A stretch of DNA of 22,418 nt, from positions 1 to 22,418 of the IMG/VR virus record IMGVR_UViG_3300032132_000045; one strand, written 5' to 3'. This document shows positions 6,822-14,876 of this stretch, one piece after another; position 1 is the first letter of the stretch; each line of letters opens with the position of its first letter. The notes beneath the pieces were generated by a model that did no database searches, had not been told where the DNA came from, and worked only from the letters and a program-made list of their open reading frames with translations. Origin of the DNA: a virus. The position numbers were made by a program, and so were the translations under genes.

Positions 6822-7217
6822 ATGGCTACACTAAATGAAAAAGATAAAAAAGCGGCTTATATAAAAGCAAAGAAGAAAAAGAAAAGGCTTTCAGGCAAAA
6901 TTCCTAAACCAATAAGGAAGTACAGAAAAGTAAAAAAGAAGGTCAAAAAAGCAATATCTGGTGCATATAAAAAGGTCAAAAAGGGTGTTAAAGCGGTTGG
7001 TAAAGAATTAATCTCGCCTGATGATACGCCTAAAAAATTATGGGGTGAGTCCCGACCTAAAGAAAAAGTACCTGAAGGCAGGCTTATGAAAGAGCAGAAA
7101 GGTATGGATGATGTTCCTTTGTCACGGAGGTTGCGGAAAATGGAAGAAGAAAGCGCAAAAAATAAACCATATAATTTTTATACTAATCCAACGGGTTATC
7201 ACAAAAAGAAGAAATAA
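6822..7217 (+). CDS. Very basic lysine-rich protein, possible DNA-binding or ejected virion protein (131 aa)
   Basis: The first 65 residues are dominated by lysine: AKKKKKRLSGKIPKP, then YRKVKKKVKKAISGAYKKVKKGVKAVGKE. The valine/lysine/glycine pattern could form an amphipathic helix. The rest is charged with Pro/Gly and ends in GYHKKKK. Proteins of this type near the portal and scaffold genes are often internal head proteins that neutralise DNA or are ejected with it; here that is inference from composition and position only. ATG at 6822 is preceded by AAGGGGCAG, a good ribosome binding site. No family recognised. Confidence 0.8.
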   Translation: MATLNEKDKKAAYIKAKKKKKRLSGKIPKPIRKYRKVKKKVKKAISGAYKKVKKGVKAVGKELISPDDTPKKLWGESRPKEKVPEGRLMKEQKGMDDVPLSRRLRKMEEESAKNKPYNFYTNPTGYHKKKK

Positions 7218-7226
7218 TATTGAGAA

Positions 7227-7550
7227 GTGAGTGAAAAAGTACAAACTGCTCGGAGCTATAAGGGGACTGTCGTTGATGATAATGCTGTGGTTAGTATTAA
7301 TCTCAAATGGTTGGGGCAGCTACTTGTTCTGGTCGGGATGCTTGTTTACGGTTATTGGCGTATCGAGTCTCGATTGGGTAATCTTGAAGAAGCGATGGTC
7401 ACGGCTGACGTTAAAATTGGGGATTTACTTGGCAAACACATCGTGGAAGAGACTCTACAGAGAGAGCAGTTAGAAGAGAAAGTAAATTTTTATGAAAAAG
7501 AATTTAACATTAACCCGCTGAGTTGGGGTAAAAGGAAAAAGAACAAATAA
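7227..7550 (+). CDS. Single-span membrane protein with coiled coil (107 aa)
   Basis: A polar N-terminus of about 25 residues precedes a hydrophobic segment WLGQLLVLVGMLVYGYW (28-44). A heptad-like charged helix follows (LGNLEEAMVTADVKI and ETLQREQLEEKVNFYEKEF), then a basic end WGKRKKNK. I chose GTG at 7227, six bases after a GAGAA. A GTG four bases later in another frame gives a shorter hydrophobic product that I treat as a shadow. Size and layout resemble small phage membrane proteins of the holin/spanin or ejection type, but it lies away from the lysis cassette, between head genes. Function unknown. Confidence 0.75.
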   Translation: MSEKVQTARSYKGTVVDDNAVVSINLKWLGQLLVLVGMLVYGYWRIESRLGNLEEAMVTADVKIGDLLGKHIVEETLQREQLEEKVNFYEKEFNINPLSWGKRKKNK

Positions 7551-7723
7551 TGCCTTTCAATGATATTATAGATATACCTATTATCAGACTTGAAAAAGTT
7601 GTTGAAAATGATTATGATGATAAAATTACATACACAAGGCAAGATGCCTTGAGAAATGTATACAGAGCAAAGAGAAGTAATATAATCAATAAAGGAAAGA
7701 CAAATGGCAGAAAACCAAAATAG
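7550..7723 (+). CDS. Small hypothetical protein (57 aa) ahead of the scaffold gene
   Basis: ATG at 7550 forms TAATG with the preceding stop, and the frame runs to a TAG at 7721-7723, overlapping the scaffold gene by 20 bases. The protein starts with an acidic/hydrophobic half (MPFNDIIDIPIIRLEKVVEN) and ends basic (NVYRAKRSNIINKGKTNGRK). The part after codon 45 also contains the ribosome binding site of the next gene. It fills an otherwise empty 150-base gap in a densely coded region and is coupled by TAATG, which is why I keep it. No family recognised. Confidence 0.6.
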   Translation: MPFNDIIDIPIIRLEKVVENDYDDKITYTRQDALRNVYRAKRSNIINKGKTNGRKPK

Positions 7724-8675
7724 CGAAGTGCAGGTAGACCCTGCTCTTACACAAGAGCTTCAGCAACTTGAAGATAAATTTGAACCGAAGACAAATGAAC
7801 AGGAAGCAACCGAGCCTTCTGTAAAACTTATTGAAAAAGACGGTGAGCTGTATATCAACAGCGAATCAGATGATGTTGTGAATGATGCAGACCCTGAAAA
7901 GGGAGAATCGAGTCAAGAATTAACACAATCGGATGAATACACCACCGATGGGAATAAACCATCACCGTTCCATGACAAATCGAAGGATGACCTTGTTGAT
8001 ATGGTAGTCAATGCACAAAAGATGATTGGCGACCAGTCCAGCGAAATTGGTGAACTTCGAAAGTTAACAGCTAAAGACGAAGATTTGTCTGAAGCTGAAC
8101 TTTTGGAACGACTCTCTGCTAACGATGTTCAGGAAGCCCTTTCTACGGAAAAGGCTAAATTGGATGAAGTTGACCCTTATGATGCAGATGCTGTTTCCGA
8201 ACAGCGTTCACTTATAAGAGAAATGGAAAACGACCTGATTAATAAACGGACGCAGGAACATCTCGAATCACGGCTGAATGGTCGTGATAATGAAGCGTTT
8301 GTTTCTACAATGAAACAACGGTTTAATACAGACGGGATTGAGGTATCTGATGATGAGTTTACTGCTGTCAGCGAGAGAGCGAAGGGATACACTGAAAATG
8401 GGCTGTTAACCGAGAGAGCCTACCACAAAGCCATGATTGATGAATTTGGGGTAGAGAAGGTAGCAAAGAACTACCAGATGTCAGGAGAGCGTAAAGCCAG
8501 ACAAGACATTCAAAATGCTTCAGCCAAGCAAGTTGAAAAGGTCGATGTTCGTGGTACAGGCAAAAACGCTAAACTTATTCGTGTCGCTGACATGAATAGG
8601 AAAGAACTCCGAAGCACTCTCGACAATCTTTCAGTGGATGAACTTCAGAAACTCTATGGACAGCTTAATAGTTAA
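7704..8675 (+). CDS. Probable capsid scaffolding protein (323 aa)
   Basis: It lies directly before the major capsid gene. It is acidic and hydrophilic throughout with no cysteine, and is rich in predicted helix: an N-terminal ALTQELQQLEDKFEP, a long low-complexity acidic region to about residue 90, helices around MVVNAQKMIGDQSSEIGELRKL, and a short basic C-terminal segment (VRGTGKNAKLIRVADMNRKELRSTLDNL). An acidic body with a small basic C-terminal capsid-binding segment is the classic P22-type scaffold design. The scaffold nucleates head assembly and leaves before or during packaging. ATG at 7704 follows AAAGGAAAG. No protease motif seen. Confidence 0.8.
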   Translation: MAENQNSEVQVDPALTQELQQLEDKFEPKTNEQEATEPSVKLIEKDGELYINSESDDVVNDADPEKGESSQELTQSDEYTTDGNKPSPFHDKSKDDLVDMVVNAQKMIGDQSSEIGELRKLTAKDEDLSEAELLERLSANDVQEALSTEKAKLDEVDPYDADAVSEQRSLIREMENDLINKRTQEHLESRLNGRDNEAFVSTMKQRFNTDGIEVSDDEFTAVSERAKGYTENGLLTERAYHKAMIDEFGVEKVAKNYQMSGERKARQDIQNASAKQVEKVDVRGTGKNAKLIRVADMNRKELRSTLDNLSVDELQKLYGQLNS

Positions 8676-8698
8676 TTAAAAACACAGGAGATTAACAA

Positions 8699-9982
8699 AT
8701 GGAATCTACACAAAGTTGGATTGCAAATGTTGAAATTCTAAACTCTCTGCTCCGCAAAGAAAGTTGGTTTAATACTTTCTGGGCTAAGTTCTCTGGAAAT
8801 GTGGACATCTCACAGGACGATAACGGCAACCCCGTTTATTCTCCTTCTGGGAATCCCATTGAAGTTCTGAACGACTATGTCGCTCAGGGTCGGGACAATA
8901 TGCTCATTCCTTTCCTTTCTGAATTGTCTGGTTCACCAGTATATGGTGACACGACACTGAAAGGTACAGGTGAAGACCAAGCTATGAAGTGGCTGCGTGC
9001 GTACTGTAATCAGTCTCGTAAAGCGGTTATGAAAAAGTCTGGTTCTATGAGCGAACAACGCCAGAAAGTCTTTAAACTGATGGACGAAGCGAGACCACAA
9101 CTTGCACGATGGTTTACTAAATGGGAAAATCAAGCGGTATTTCAATCCTTCTACGAAGGTGTATCGCCTAACCTTTCCACTGGTACTACATCCGATGGAC
9201 TTGGTCTCCCTTTAAGATATCACCCGAACTGGTACATTAACGACGGTGCTGTTCTGACCGCTGTTGGTACAGCAAAGACACTCAAAACCAATGCACAGCT
9301 TGATGCTGCTATTGGTACGACTGCCGCTGGCTTACCTACTTGTGATACTGGTATGACCGCTGCAATTTTAAGGGCTTTACGCACTAAGTGTATGGCACTA
9401 AAAATTCCGCAAATGGAAACCGCTGATGGTCACAGGTTCTGGTGTATGGTAGTTCATCCTGCACAACTTGCTGGATTACAGGCAGATAGCGACTATAAAA
9501 ATGCCCAACGCTACGGTTTTATGGGTTCTGGTGGTGCTAAAATGCCAGAACTTCATGGAATGGCTGGGTATTATTCTGGTTTTGCTATTTATGAAGATAT
9601 CGTTGGAATCCGTGAATGGGACGAAGCTGGTTACTTTTTTGGAGCCACTACATCCACACGATTCGACGCTTCTGAAGTTTCACTTCATGCTGATGCTACT
9701 GGTGTACGGGTATACAATGCAGTTGTATTCGGTAAGAATGCAATGGGCAAAGCTGTTGCTAATGACCTTCACTTCACTTCTGAAGTGGATGACCATGCGA
9801 ACACCATCGAACTCGGTGGTGCGGTAATCAACGGCTATAACCGTGCAGACTTTTTTGCTGAAGATGATGGTGGTGAAGCAAGTGGCGATGCGTTCTATAA
9901 GAACCAATCTGCTGCTCATGTTGCCGCTGAGTTGTCTTGTGTTAATCAAAGTTCGTTGATTTTTTCAACGACCGATGAGTAA
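8699..9982 (+). CDS. Major capsid protein, N4-gp56 family
   Basis: HK97-fold shell subunit (427 aa). The stretch GRDNMLIPFLSELSGSPVYGD (64-84), then QSRKAVMKKSGSMSEQRQ (105-122) and ARPQLARWFTKWENQAVFQS (131-150), follows the order I know from the N4-gp56-type capsid families (Phage_capsid_3/DUF4043). A further core feature is WCMVVHPAQLAGLQAD. It sits immediately after the scaffold gene with a strong ribosome binding site (CAGGAG, eight bases before ATG). Its codon usage looks enriched in GGT/GCT/GAC relative to its neighbours, as expected for a highly expressed gene; that is an impression, not a count. Length is normal. Confidence 0.9.
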   Translation: MESTQSWIANVEILNSLLRKESWFNTFWAKFSGNVDISQDDNGNPVYSPSGNPIEVLNDYVAQGRDNMLIPFLSELSGSPVYGDTTLKGTGEDQAMKWLRAYCNQSRKAVMKKSGSMSEQRQKVFKLMDEARPQLARWFTKWENQAVFQSFYEGVSPNLSTGTTSDGLGLPLRYHPNWYINDGAVLTAVGTAKTLKTNAQLDAAIGTTAAGLPTCDTGMTAAILRALRTKCMALKIPQMETADGHRFWCMVVHPAQLAGLQADSDYKNAQRYGFMGSGGAKMPELHGMAGYYSGFAIYEDIVGIREWDEAGYFFGATTSTRFDASEVSLHADATGVRVYNAVVFGKNAMGKAVANDLHFTSEVDDHANTIELGGAVINGYNRADFFAEDDGGEASGDAFYKNQSAAHVAAELSCVNQSSLIFSTTDE

Positions 9983-9995
9983 CAGGAGATAGATA

Positions 9996-10520
9996 ATGGC
10001 TAAAAGTTCACATATGTTCAAAAATACATACGGTGATGAGACTATTTATATCACTTCAACTGGTAATTACGATTACAGTCAGGAAATTTGGCGTGGTGGA
10101 GATAAGACTATTTTGGTAAATGTTGCAATGGCTGATGGTAATTACATACGTCTTCCTGAAGCAACGACCTCTAATGGGGGTATGCATATCAAAATCGTTC
10201 TTGGAATCGCTGTACTTGATGACCTATATGTTGGTTTTGTAACAAGTATATTGCAAGGTGCAGCAACAGCTATTGGTGATACCGATGAGGCAGCCGGTGC
10301 GACAGATTCTGCAACAGCAATAGCTGATGCTGGTGATAGCTTTCTTAGGGTTCATTTTAATTTAGATACTGTAGCAAGTGCCGGTGGCACAGGTGGTACA
10401 GTTCTGGATTTTTGGTATCCGGGGGTAGCAAACAAGATAATGTATAGAGGAAATCTGGTTAGTGAAATAGATGACCCTACATTAGCAAGTCACTTTTCAA
10501 CTACTGCAGTTAATGCGTAA
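9996..10520 (+). CDS. Probable head accessory or decoration protein (174 aa)
   Basis: Follows the capsid gene after 13 bases with ACAGGAGATAG ahead of ATG at 9996, so it is co-transcribed with it. The protein looks like beta-sheet: alternating strands such as GNYIRLPEA and DSFLRVHFNLDT, with a low-complexity Ala/Thr/Asp stretch between about residues 88 and 112 that may be a loop. It ends in VLDFWYPGVANKIMYRGNLV. Position and fold type fit a decoration, cement or head-fibre protein. No catalytic motif, signal peptide or membrane segment. I do not recognise a named family. Confidence 0.65.
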   Translation: MAKSSHMFKNTYGDETIYITSTGNYDYSQEIWRGGDKTILVNVAMADGNYIRLPEATTSNGGMHIKIVLGIAVLDDLYVGFVTSILQGAATAIGDTDEAAGATDSATAIADAGDSFLRVHFNLDTVASAGGTGGTVLDFWYPGVANKIMYRGNLVSEIDDPTLASHFSTTAVNA

Positions 10521-10565
10521 TAGTTAACAATCAAAAATTAGGGAGGTAATAGCCCTATATAAAGA

Positions 10566-10595
10566 TTGACTTAAACATCGCTGTTTAAGTATGTT
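10566..10595 (+). promoter_or_regulatory. Promoter candidate overlapped by a palindrome
   Basis: TTGACT (10566-10571) and TATGTT (10590-10595) are 18 bases apart. Between them the dyad ACTTAAACA-TCGC-TGTTTAAGT fills 10569-10590, so it touches both elements. As DNA it looks like an operator lying in a promoter; as RNA it would be a 9-bp stem with a TCGC loop. The -10 match is only 4 of 6. Confidence 0.3.
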
Positions 10596-10596
10596 A

Positions 10597-10618
10597 AGGG
10601 GGGCTTTTTAGCCCCCCT
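10597..10618 (+). terminator. Strong GC hairpin, terminator-like but lacking a following T tract
   Basis: AGGGGGGCT and AGCCCCCCT form a 9-bp stem around a TTTT loop. The run of T is in the loop, and the bases after the stem are AATCATTTAAC, so it does not meet the usual rule for an intrinsic terminator on either strand. It may act as a partial terminator or as an RNA-stabilising end for capsid transcripts. Confidence 0.45.
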
Positions 10619-10683
10619 AATCATTTAACAGGGTATTCACGGTCTCGCCCGACCTTTAAGCCCGACTTCAAAGGAGTGAATAA

Positions 10684-11022
10684 ATGGCTGACATGAACAA
10701 ATCCCCCAAACTACATAAATATTCCGTCCAAGAAAACCTTTCTCCAGCATTTATGGTGGAGTATGAGGTTAGTAATTCTGTTGTATCAAATGGCGGTGCT
10801 TTCACAACAAGCTCATATGGTGTACCAAGAGGTGTTATTGTAGGTGCAGAAGTAGGTGGAAGTGGTACGTTAACTATTACATTTGGTGACGATTCTACAC
10901 ATACGCTAACAAATGCAGCGGCAAAAGCAATATTTTTAAAAGGTGTTATTCTTCCATTAGCGATTAAATCTTGGGTTTTCAGTGGTTCTGAAACTGCCTT
11001 TGCTTTAATGGCGTTGTATTAA
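10684..11022 (+). CDS. Small beta-rich hypothetical virion protein (112 aa)
   Basis: ATG at 10684 is preceded by AAAGGAGTGAATAA; this strong site lies within the leader hairpin. After a polar N-terminus the protein has alternating hydrophobic strands: VPRGVIVGAEVGGSGTLTITFGD (48-70), then AIFLKGVILPLAIKSWVFSG. It has no cysteine, signal peptide or membrane helix. Its location between the head genes and the fibre gene suggests a small head-decoration or fibre-attachment protein. No family recognised. Confidence 0.65.
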   Translation: MADMNKSPKLHKYSVQENLSPAFMVEYEVSNSVVSNGGAFTTSSYGVPRGVIVGAEVGGSGTLTITFGDDSTHTLTNAAAKAIFLKGVILPLAIKSWVFSGSETAFALMALY

Positions 11023-11032
11023 GGAGTAAGTT

Positions 11033-14000
11033 ATGAAATTCGTAAGTGCGGCACATTTAACTGGTGGTGGTACAATATCTGGCGACCTGACCATTTCAGG
11101 TGATTTAACTGTAGAAGGTGGTGGAGGATTTTCATATTCAGAAGTATTAACTGGCGATATGAAGATTACCAATGCTGGGACTACATCTGGTCTTGAAATA
11201 GAACAGGATGGTGCGGGAACTGCTTTAAAAATAAATCAAGATGCAAATGCTAACGCTATTGATATAGATACAGAAGCAACAGGTAATGGTTATGCGATAA
11301 AAATAAATGATGCCAAACAAACAGCAGCCAGTGTTGTTGCAGCATACAATGCGGATGGTCTGACGACTGGTAGTGTAATGTACTTGCATTCTAACTCATC
11401 CAGTGATGCCGCTCGTAGCATCCTTCAAGTAGCTAACTCCAATGTTGCTGCTACTGCCGCCACTGTTTTATATATAAACCAAGACAGTTCAGCAAAATCA
11501 ATATTTGTAGACCACGATATCGTAGCTGCAACTGTAGTCGCATCAGACACAACAGTAATGCACCTTGATTTTGATAGAGCTACTCAAGATAGTGGTACTG
11601 CTGCTCATAATGATATTGGAATTGATTTAGATGTTAGTTCTTCAAGTAAAGGAACTTCAACTGCCATAGGTATGGACATTGATGTTGTTGGTGCAGGCAC
11701 TGGAACACAGACAGTTACTGGTCTTACTGTTAATGTAAGCGGAGGCAATGAGAATGTTGCTGGTGTTTTTGCTAATGCCACATCAGCCCCGTGTTTAATT
11801 GTCGGCAGTTCAGATATAGATGGTAGTACTGATGGCTGGGGTGGTATGCTATTTGGTAGAGCAAATACGACAGCGACATATAATAAGGCTGGTATTTTCT
11901 TTCAAAGAGATGGTAGTGATGGTCATCTTCGAGGAGATTTGATATTTGCAGTAGATGGTGCGGCTGACACTGGAAACGCAACTATTACTGATGCTGTTAT
12001 GAAACTCGATGCCAACTCCCGAATCTCGCTATCGAATAATGATAGTAGTGGAGCAGTTGGGACAACATTATTTGGGTATTTAGCTGGTGCAAATATAGTA
12101 GCTGATGCTGTAAATAATACATTTATTGGGCATATTGCAGGAGGTGCAGGTACAATAACAGATGCCGCTGATTATAATACAGCAGTCGGGGCTTTTGCAT
12201 TAACTGATTTGACGAGTGGCATAGGTAATACTGCTGTTGGTACGTGGTCTTTAACTGAAAATAAATCTACAAATTATAATACTGCTATTGGTTCGCAGTC
12301 TGGACAAAACACTGAAGGAGCAGATAATACTTATGTCGGTTATAGGGCTGGTTTTGGAGCGTCTGGAGCAGAAGCAAGTAATGTAGGAGTAGGTTCAAGT
12401 GCTTTGTTGGCTATTACTAATGGTACTAATAATATTGCGATAGGCTCAGGTTCTTCAATAGGATTAAAAGGTGGAGATGAGAATGTATCAATTGGGGCAA
12501 ATTCATTAGCTTCGATTGTTGATACTGATAATAACGTAGCTGTTGGAAATCATTCATTAAGAAGTCTTGCAGGTTCTGCTGATAATGTAAGTATTGGGAC
12601 ACAATCTTCAAGATATATGTATGGTGGAAGTAATGTAGCAGTTGGTAAAGATGCTCTTAAAGGAGCGACATTTACTGATGCTACACAAGGTTCTGATATA
12701 ACAAGTGGAACAAATATAACTATGGATGGTGCTAATGCTAATATCCTTGCTGGTATGGGAGTTAGTGGAACTGGTCTTCCTGATGGTGCTTATGTCGCAT
12801 CAGTTGCTTCAGCAGCGGCAAATCCGCAAGTATTTGTAGTATCATCAAGGACTGGTACTGTTACTGGTGGTTCTACTCTTACATTTTATAGTCGAACAGA
12901 AGGCACAGTAGCGATTGGAACAGATGCTCTCACAGCCATCACAACTGGTGCAAGAAATTTGGCGGTGGGATATAGAACATTGATGACTCAAACAACGGGT
13001 GAAGATAATATTGCTATTGGTTATGATGCGATGCGGCTTGCAAATAATGGCAGTCAGGCAGGCAATATTGCCATAGGAAGTTATGCACTTGATGCTCTTA
13101 CTACGGGAGGTTTGCATAGTTGTATTGCAATAGGTCTTAATGCTATGGGTGTTTGTGATAGTGGTACTCCAGATGGCACAGTTGCCATTGGAGCATCTGC
13201 TCTTGCCGCAAATACAGATGGCTTAGGCAATACTGCTGTTGGGTATCAGACTTTGTTAGCCAATGATGAAGGAGACTATAATACTGCTGTTGGGTATCAG
13301 GCTCTTATAACCGCAGATGATAATGCCGCTAATACGGCTGTAGGGTATAATGCCTTAAAAGTTGCTCATCATGGAACTGCCAATTATGGATGGAATACGG
13401 CTGTAGGTAAATCTGCTGGAAGTATAGTGAGTACGGGGTACAGAAATGTTTTGATAGGTCAAAATGTATGTTCTACTGGCACAAACGATTTAACAACTGG
13501 TAATAACAATACGGTAATAGGTACAACTGCTGAAGTCAGTGCTCTTGATGCCAGTAATCAAACAGTAATCGGTAAAGGTGCTCAAGGACAAGCAAACAAC
13601 TCAGTAACACTTGGTAATGCTGATGTAACTGCTGTGTATATGGCATCGGATAGTGGGGCTAAAGTTCACGCTGGTGGATTAGGTATAGGAACAACTACTG
13701 TGCCTCATGGAGGAGTAGGTGCTGGAATAGTGGCGATAGAAGGCACGAATGCAAGTGTTGCCGCTGGGCCTCATCTTAATTTTACGACAGCTTCAGACGA
13801 TTATCCTTTGATGGTACTCCAGCCTTGGACACATGATGATGTATCTGTTGTTTTTGATGCTTATTATGATGGAGCTTGGAAATCGTCAGACGCTGGTTCA
13901 AATTTTATGCTTCAAAAAGGCAGTGATGTTCTTAAAATGATGTACGATGATGGAATAGCCGCTGGTACTGCACTTACTTGGAATATAGGATTTTCAATGG

Positions 14001-14341
14001 CTACAACTGGAGTAATGAGTGGTGATTTTAATGATACTTCTGATGTTGCATTAAAGAAAAATATTAAAACATTAACTTCTGGGATTACTGAAATAAATGC
14101 TCTCCGCCCAGTATCATTTGATTGGATTGAAGAATCAAGAGGTAGCAATTCTGGTTTTATAGCACAAGAAATTGAAGAAATACTTCCTAATGATGTTAGC
14201 GGTAAAGACTATATAGAGCCAGAAGAAGGGGAGACACCTAAAAATATGGGCAAAGCAATCAATGTTACTGGAATTGTAGCTCATTTAGTAAAGGCAGTAC
14301 AGGAATTAACAGCAAAAGTGGAAGCATTAGAAGCAAAATAA
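11033..14341 (+). CDS. Tail fibre/spike with YadA-head-like repeats and C-terminal S74 chaperone (1102 aa)
   Basis: The N-terminus is a run of beta repeats (ISGDLTISGDLTVEG). A Ser/Ala/Asp-rich beta domain follows to about residue 330. Residues 350-860 hold many repeats of the NTAVGYQAL / NIAIGSGS type, the left-handed parallel beta-roll pattern of YadA-head-like trimers. The last 104 residues are an intramolecular chaperone of the peptidase S74 family: SDVALKKNI with Ser1003 and Lys1008 at the five-residue spacing of the known Ser-Lys dyad, then LRPVSFDW, GFIAQEIEEILP and a C-terminal coiled coil. In this family the chaperone trims itself off after the trimer folds, here predicted next to Ser1003. 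Likely role: host-binding fibre. Strong ribosome binding site AAGGAG before ATG at 11033. Direct repeats at DNA level make it recombination-prone. Confidence 0.9.
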   Translation: MKFVSAAHLTGGGTISGDLTISGDLTVEGGGGFSYSEVLTGDMKITNAGTTSGLEIEQDGAGTALKINQDANANAIDIDTEATGNGYAIKINDAKQTAASVVAAYNADGLTTGSVMYLHSNSSSDAARSILQVANSNVAATAATVLYINQDSSAKSIFVDHDIVAATVVASDTTVMHLDFDRATQDSGTAAHNDIGIDLDVSSSSKGTSTAIGMDIDVVGAGTGTQTVTGLTVNVSGGNENVAGVFANATSAPCLIVGSSDIDGSTDGWGGMLFGRANTTATYNKAGIFFQRDGSDGHLRGDLIFAVDGAADTGNATITDAVMKLDANSRISLSNNDSSGAVGTTLFGYLAGANIVADAVNNTFIGHIAGGAGTITDAADYNTAVGAFALTDLTSGIGNTAVGTWSLTENKSTNYNTAIGSQSGQNTEGADNTYVGYRAGFGASGAEASNVGVGSSALLAITNGTNNIAIGSGSSIGLKGGDENVSIGANSLASIVDTDNNVAVGNHSLRSLAGSADNVSIGTQSSRYMYGGSNVAVGKDALKGATFTDATQGSDITSGTNITMDGANANILAGMGVSGTGLPDGAYVASVASAAANPQVFVVSSRTGTVTGGSTLTFYSRTEGTVAIGTDALTAITTGARNLAVGYRTLMTQTTGEDNIAIGYDAMRLANNGSQAGNIAIGSYALDALTTGGLHSCIAIGLNAMGVCDSGTPDGTVAIGASALAANTDGLGNTAVGYQTLLANDEGDYNTAVGYQALITADDNAANTAVGYNALKVAHHGTANYGWNTAVGKSAGSIVSTGYRNVLIGQNVCSTGTNDLTTGNNNTVIGTTAEVSALDASNQTVIGKGAQGQANNSVTLGNADVTAVYMASDSGAKVHAGGLGIGTTTVPHGGVGAGIVAIEGTNASVAAGPHLNFTTASDDYPLMVLQPWTHDDVSVVFDAYYDGAWKSSDAGSNFMLQKGSDVLKMMYDDGIAAGTALTWNIGFSMATTGVMSGDFNDTSDVALKKNIKTLTSGITEINALRPVSFDWIEESRGSNSGFIAQEIEEILPNDVSGKDYIEPEEGETPKNMGKAINVTGIVAHLVKAVQELTAKVEALEAK
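13229..13300 (+). repeat. 21-base perfect direct repeat in the S74 fibre gene
   Basis: The 21-base stretch at 13229-13249, which begins AATACTGCTG, recurs without change at 13280-13300, 51 bases downstream. Both copies encode NTAVGYQ of the beta-roll repeats, and AATACGGCTG variants follow. Identical DNA in neighbouring repeats marks a recent duplication or conversion and a place where repeat number could change. Confidence 0.8.
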
Positions 14342-14367
14342 TTAACTAACAAACAAGGAGTCAAACA

Positions 14368-14601
14368 ATGGCTAAAGATAAAAAAGAAAAGCCAGTCTTG
14401 AATCTTGATGATAAAGAGTACATTATCGAAGATATGACTGATGAACAGAAAATGATGGTAAATCACATTAACGATTTACAAAACAAACAGAATACGAATC
14501 AGTTCATGGCTGACCAGTTATCCGTTGGTAAAGAAGCGTTCATTAATATGCTACGTACTTCATTAACTGCTGAACCTGAAGAAGCAGAAGCAGAAGCATG
14601 A
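14368..14601 (+). CDS. Small acidic fibre-associated protein, DUF6447-like (77 aa)
   Basis: The segment VLNLDDKEYIIEDMTDEQKMMVNHINDLQ (10-38) has the pattern of short phage proteins often found just behind fibre genes: a lysine-rich start, a (N/D)xDGKEY-like strand, an acidic EDLSDE-type turn, then a long helix. The tail is EPEEAEAEA. I associate it with DUF6447, but the match is loose. ATG at 14368 follows AAGGAGTC, and its stop overlaps the next start (ATGA). Possibly a fibre-assembly partner; that role is inference from position. Confidence 0.7.
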   Translation: MAKDKKEKPVLNLDDKEYIIEDMTDEQKMMVNHINDLQNKQNTNQFMADQLSVGKEAFINMLRTSLTAEPEEAEAEA

Positions 14602-14876
14602 AAATAAGCAAGTATTTCTCATGGGTTAATTCTAAGTTAAATGTCTGGAGTTTCTGGCATCTCTTAGGTGGACTATTCTTAACAAAGGTATTCTACTGGT
14701 TTGGATTTGCAGGCTTACAGAATATTGGATTAGTGTTTGCTATGGCAATCTTATGGGAAATCATTGAATATTATGTGGAAAATTGGAAGCCTTATGGCTC
14801 TGTGAGAGCATGGGCTGAAGATTCATTCCTTGATATATTCATTGCTACTGCTTGTGCATGGTGGGTGATGTTATGA
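14598..14876 (+). CDS. Polytopic membrane protein (92 aa), possible holin
   Basis: Three hydrophobic spans are visible: FWHLLGGLFLTKVFYWFGF (19-37), IGLVFAMAILWEIIEYYV (43-60) and FLDIFIATACAWWVML (77-92). Acidic residues inside or beside the spans (Glu54, Glu57, Asp75, Asp79) and a conserved-looking EIIEYY resemble integral proteins of the VanZ/DUF2238 kind, but the length is half of those. It starts the run of membrane proteins that leads to the lysozyme-like gene, so a holin role is possible. Start overlaps the previous stop (ATGA). Confidence 0.75.
   Translation: MKISKYFSWVNSKLNVWSFWHLLGGLFLTKVFYWFGFAGLQNIGLVFAMAILWEIIEYYVENWKPYGSVRAWAEDSFLDIFIATACAWWVML

Larger units (their letters stand above)
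10521..10683 (+). promoter_or_regulatory. Structured intercistronic leader
   Basis: The only gap over 100 bases inside the operon. It contains a 9-bp AT-rich dyad (10569-10590), a 9-bp GC-rich hairpin (10597-10618), a hairpin pairing CCTTTAAG (10653-10660) with CTTCAAAGG (10666-10674) and so covering the ribosome binding site, and an outer pair TATTCAC (10634-10640) with GTGAATA (10676-10682). No reading frame of note. It probably separates or tunes expression of the capsid genes and the fibre genes. Confidence 0.55.

Noticed and set aside
7231-7473. Hydrophobic 80-residue frame starting at a GTG four bases after the chosen start
   Set aside because: Overlaps the 7227 gene in another frame; the 7227 frame is longer, has a polar-span-coiled-coil layout and reaches exactly to the TAATG of the next gene.
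10597-10618. Canonical intrinsic terminator
   Set aside because: The stem is strong, but the T run is in the loop and none follows the stem on either strand, so I list it only as terminator-like.
12900-13640. Bacterial trimeric autotransporter adhesin, because of YadA-head-like repeats
   Set aside because: No signal peptide and no YadA membrane anchor; the gene ends in an S74 chaperone and lies in a phage structural operon.
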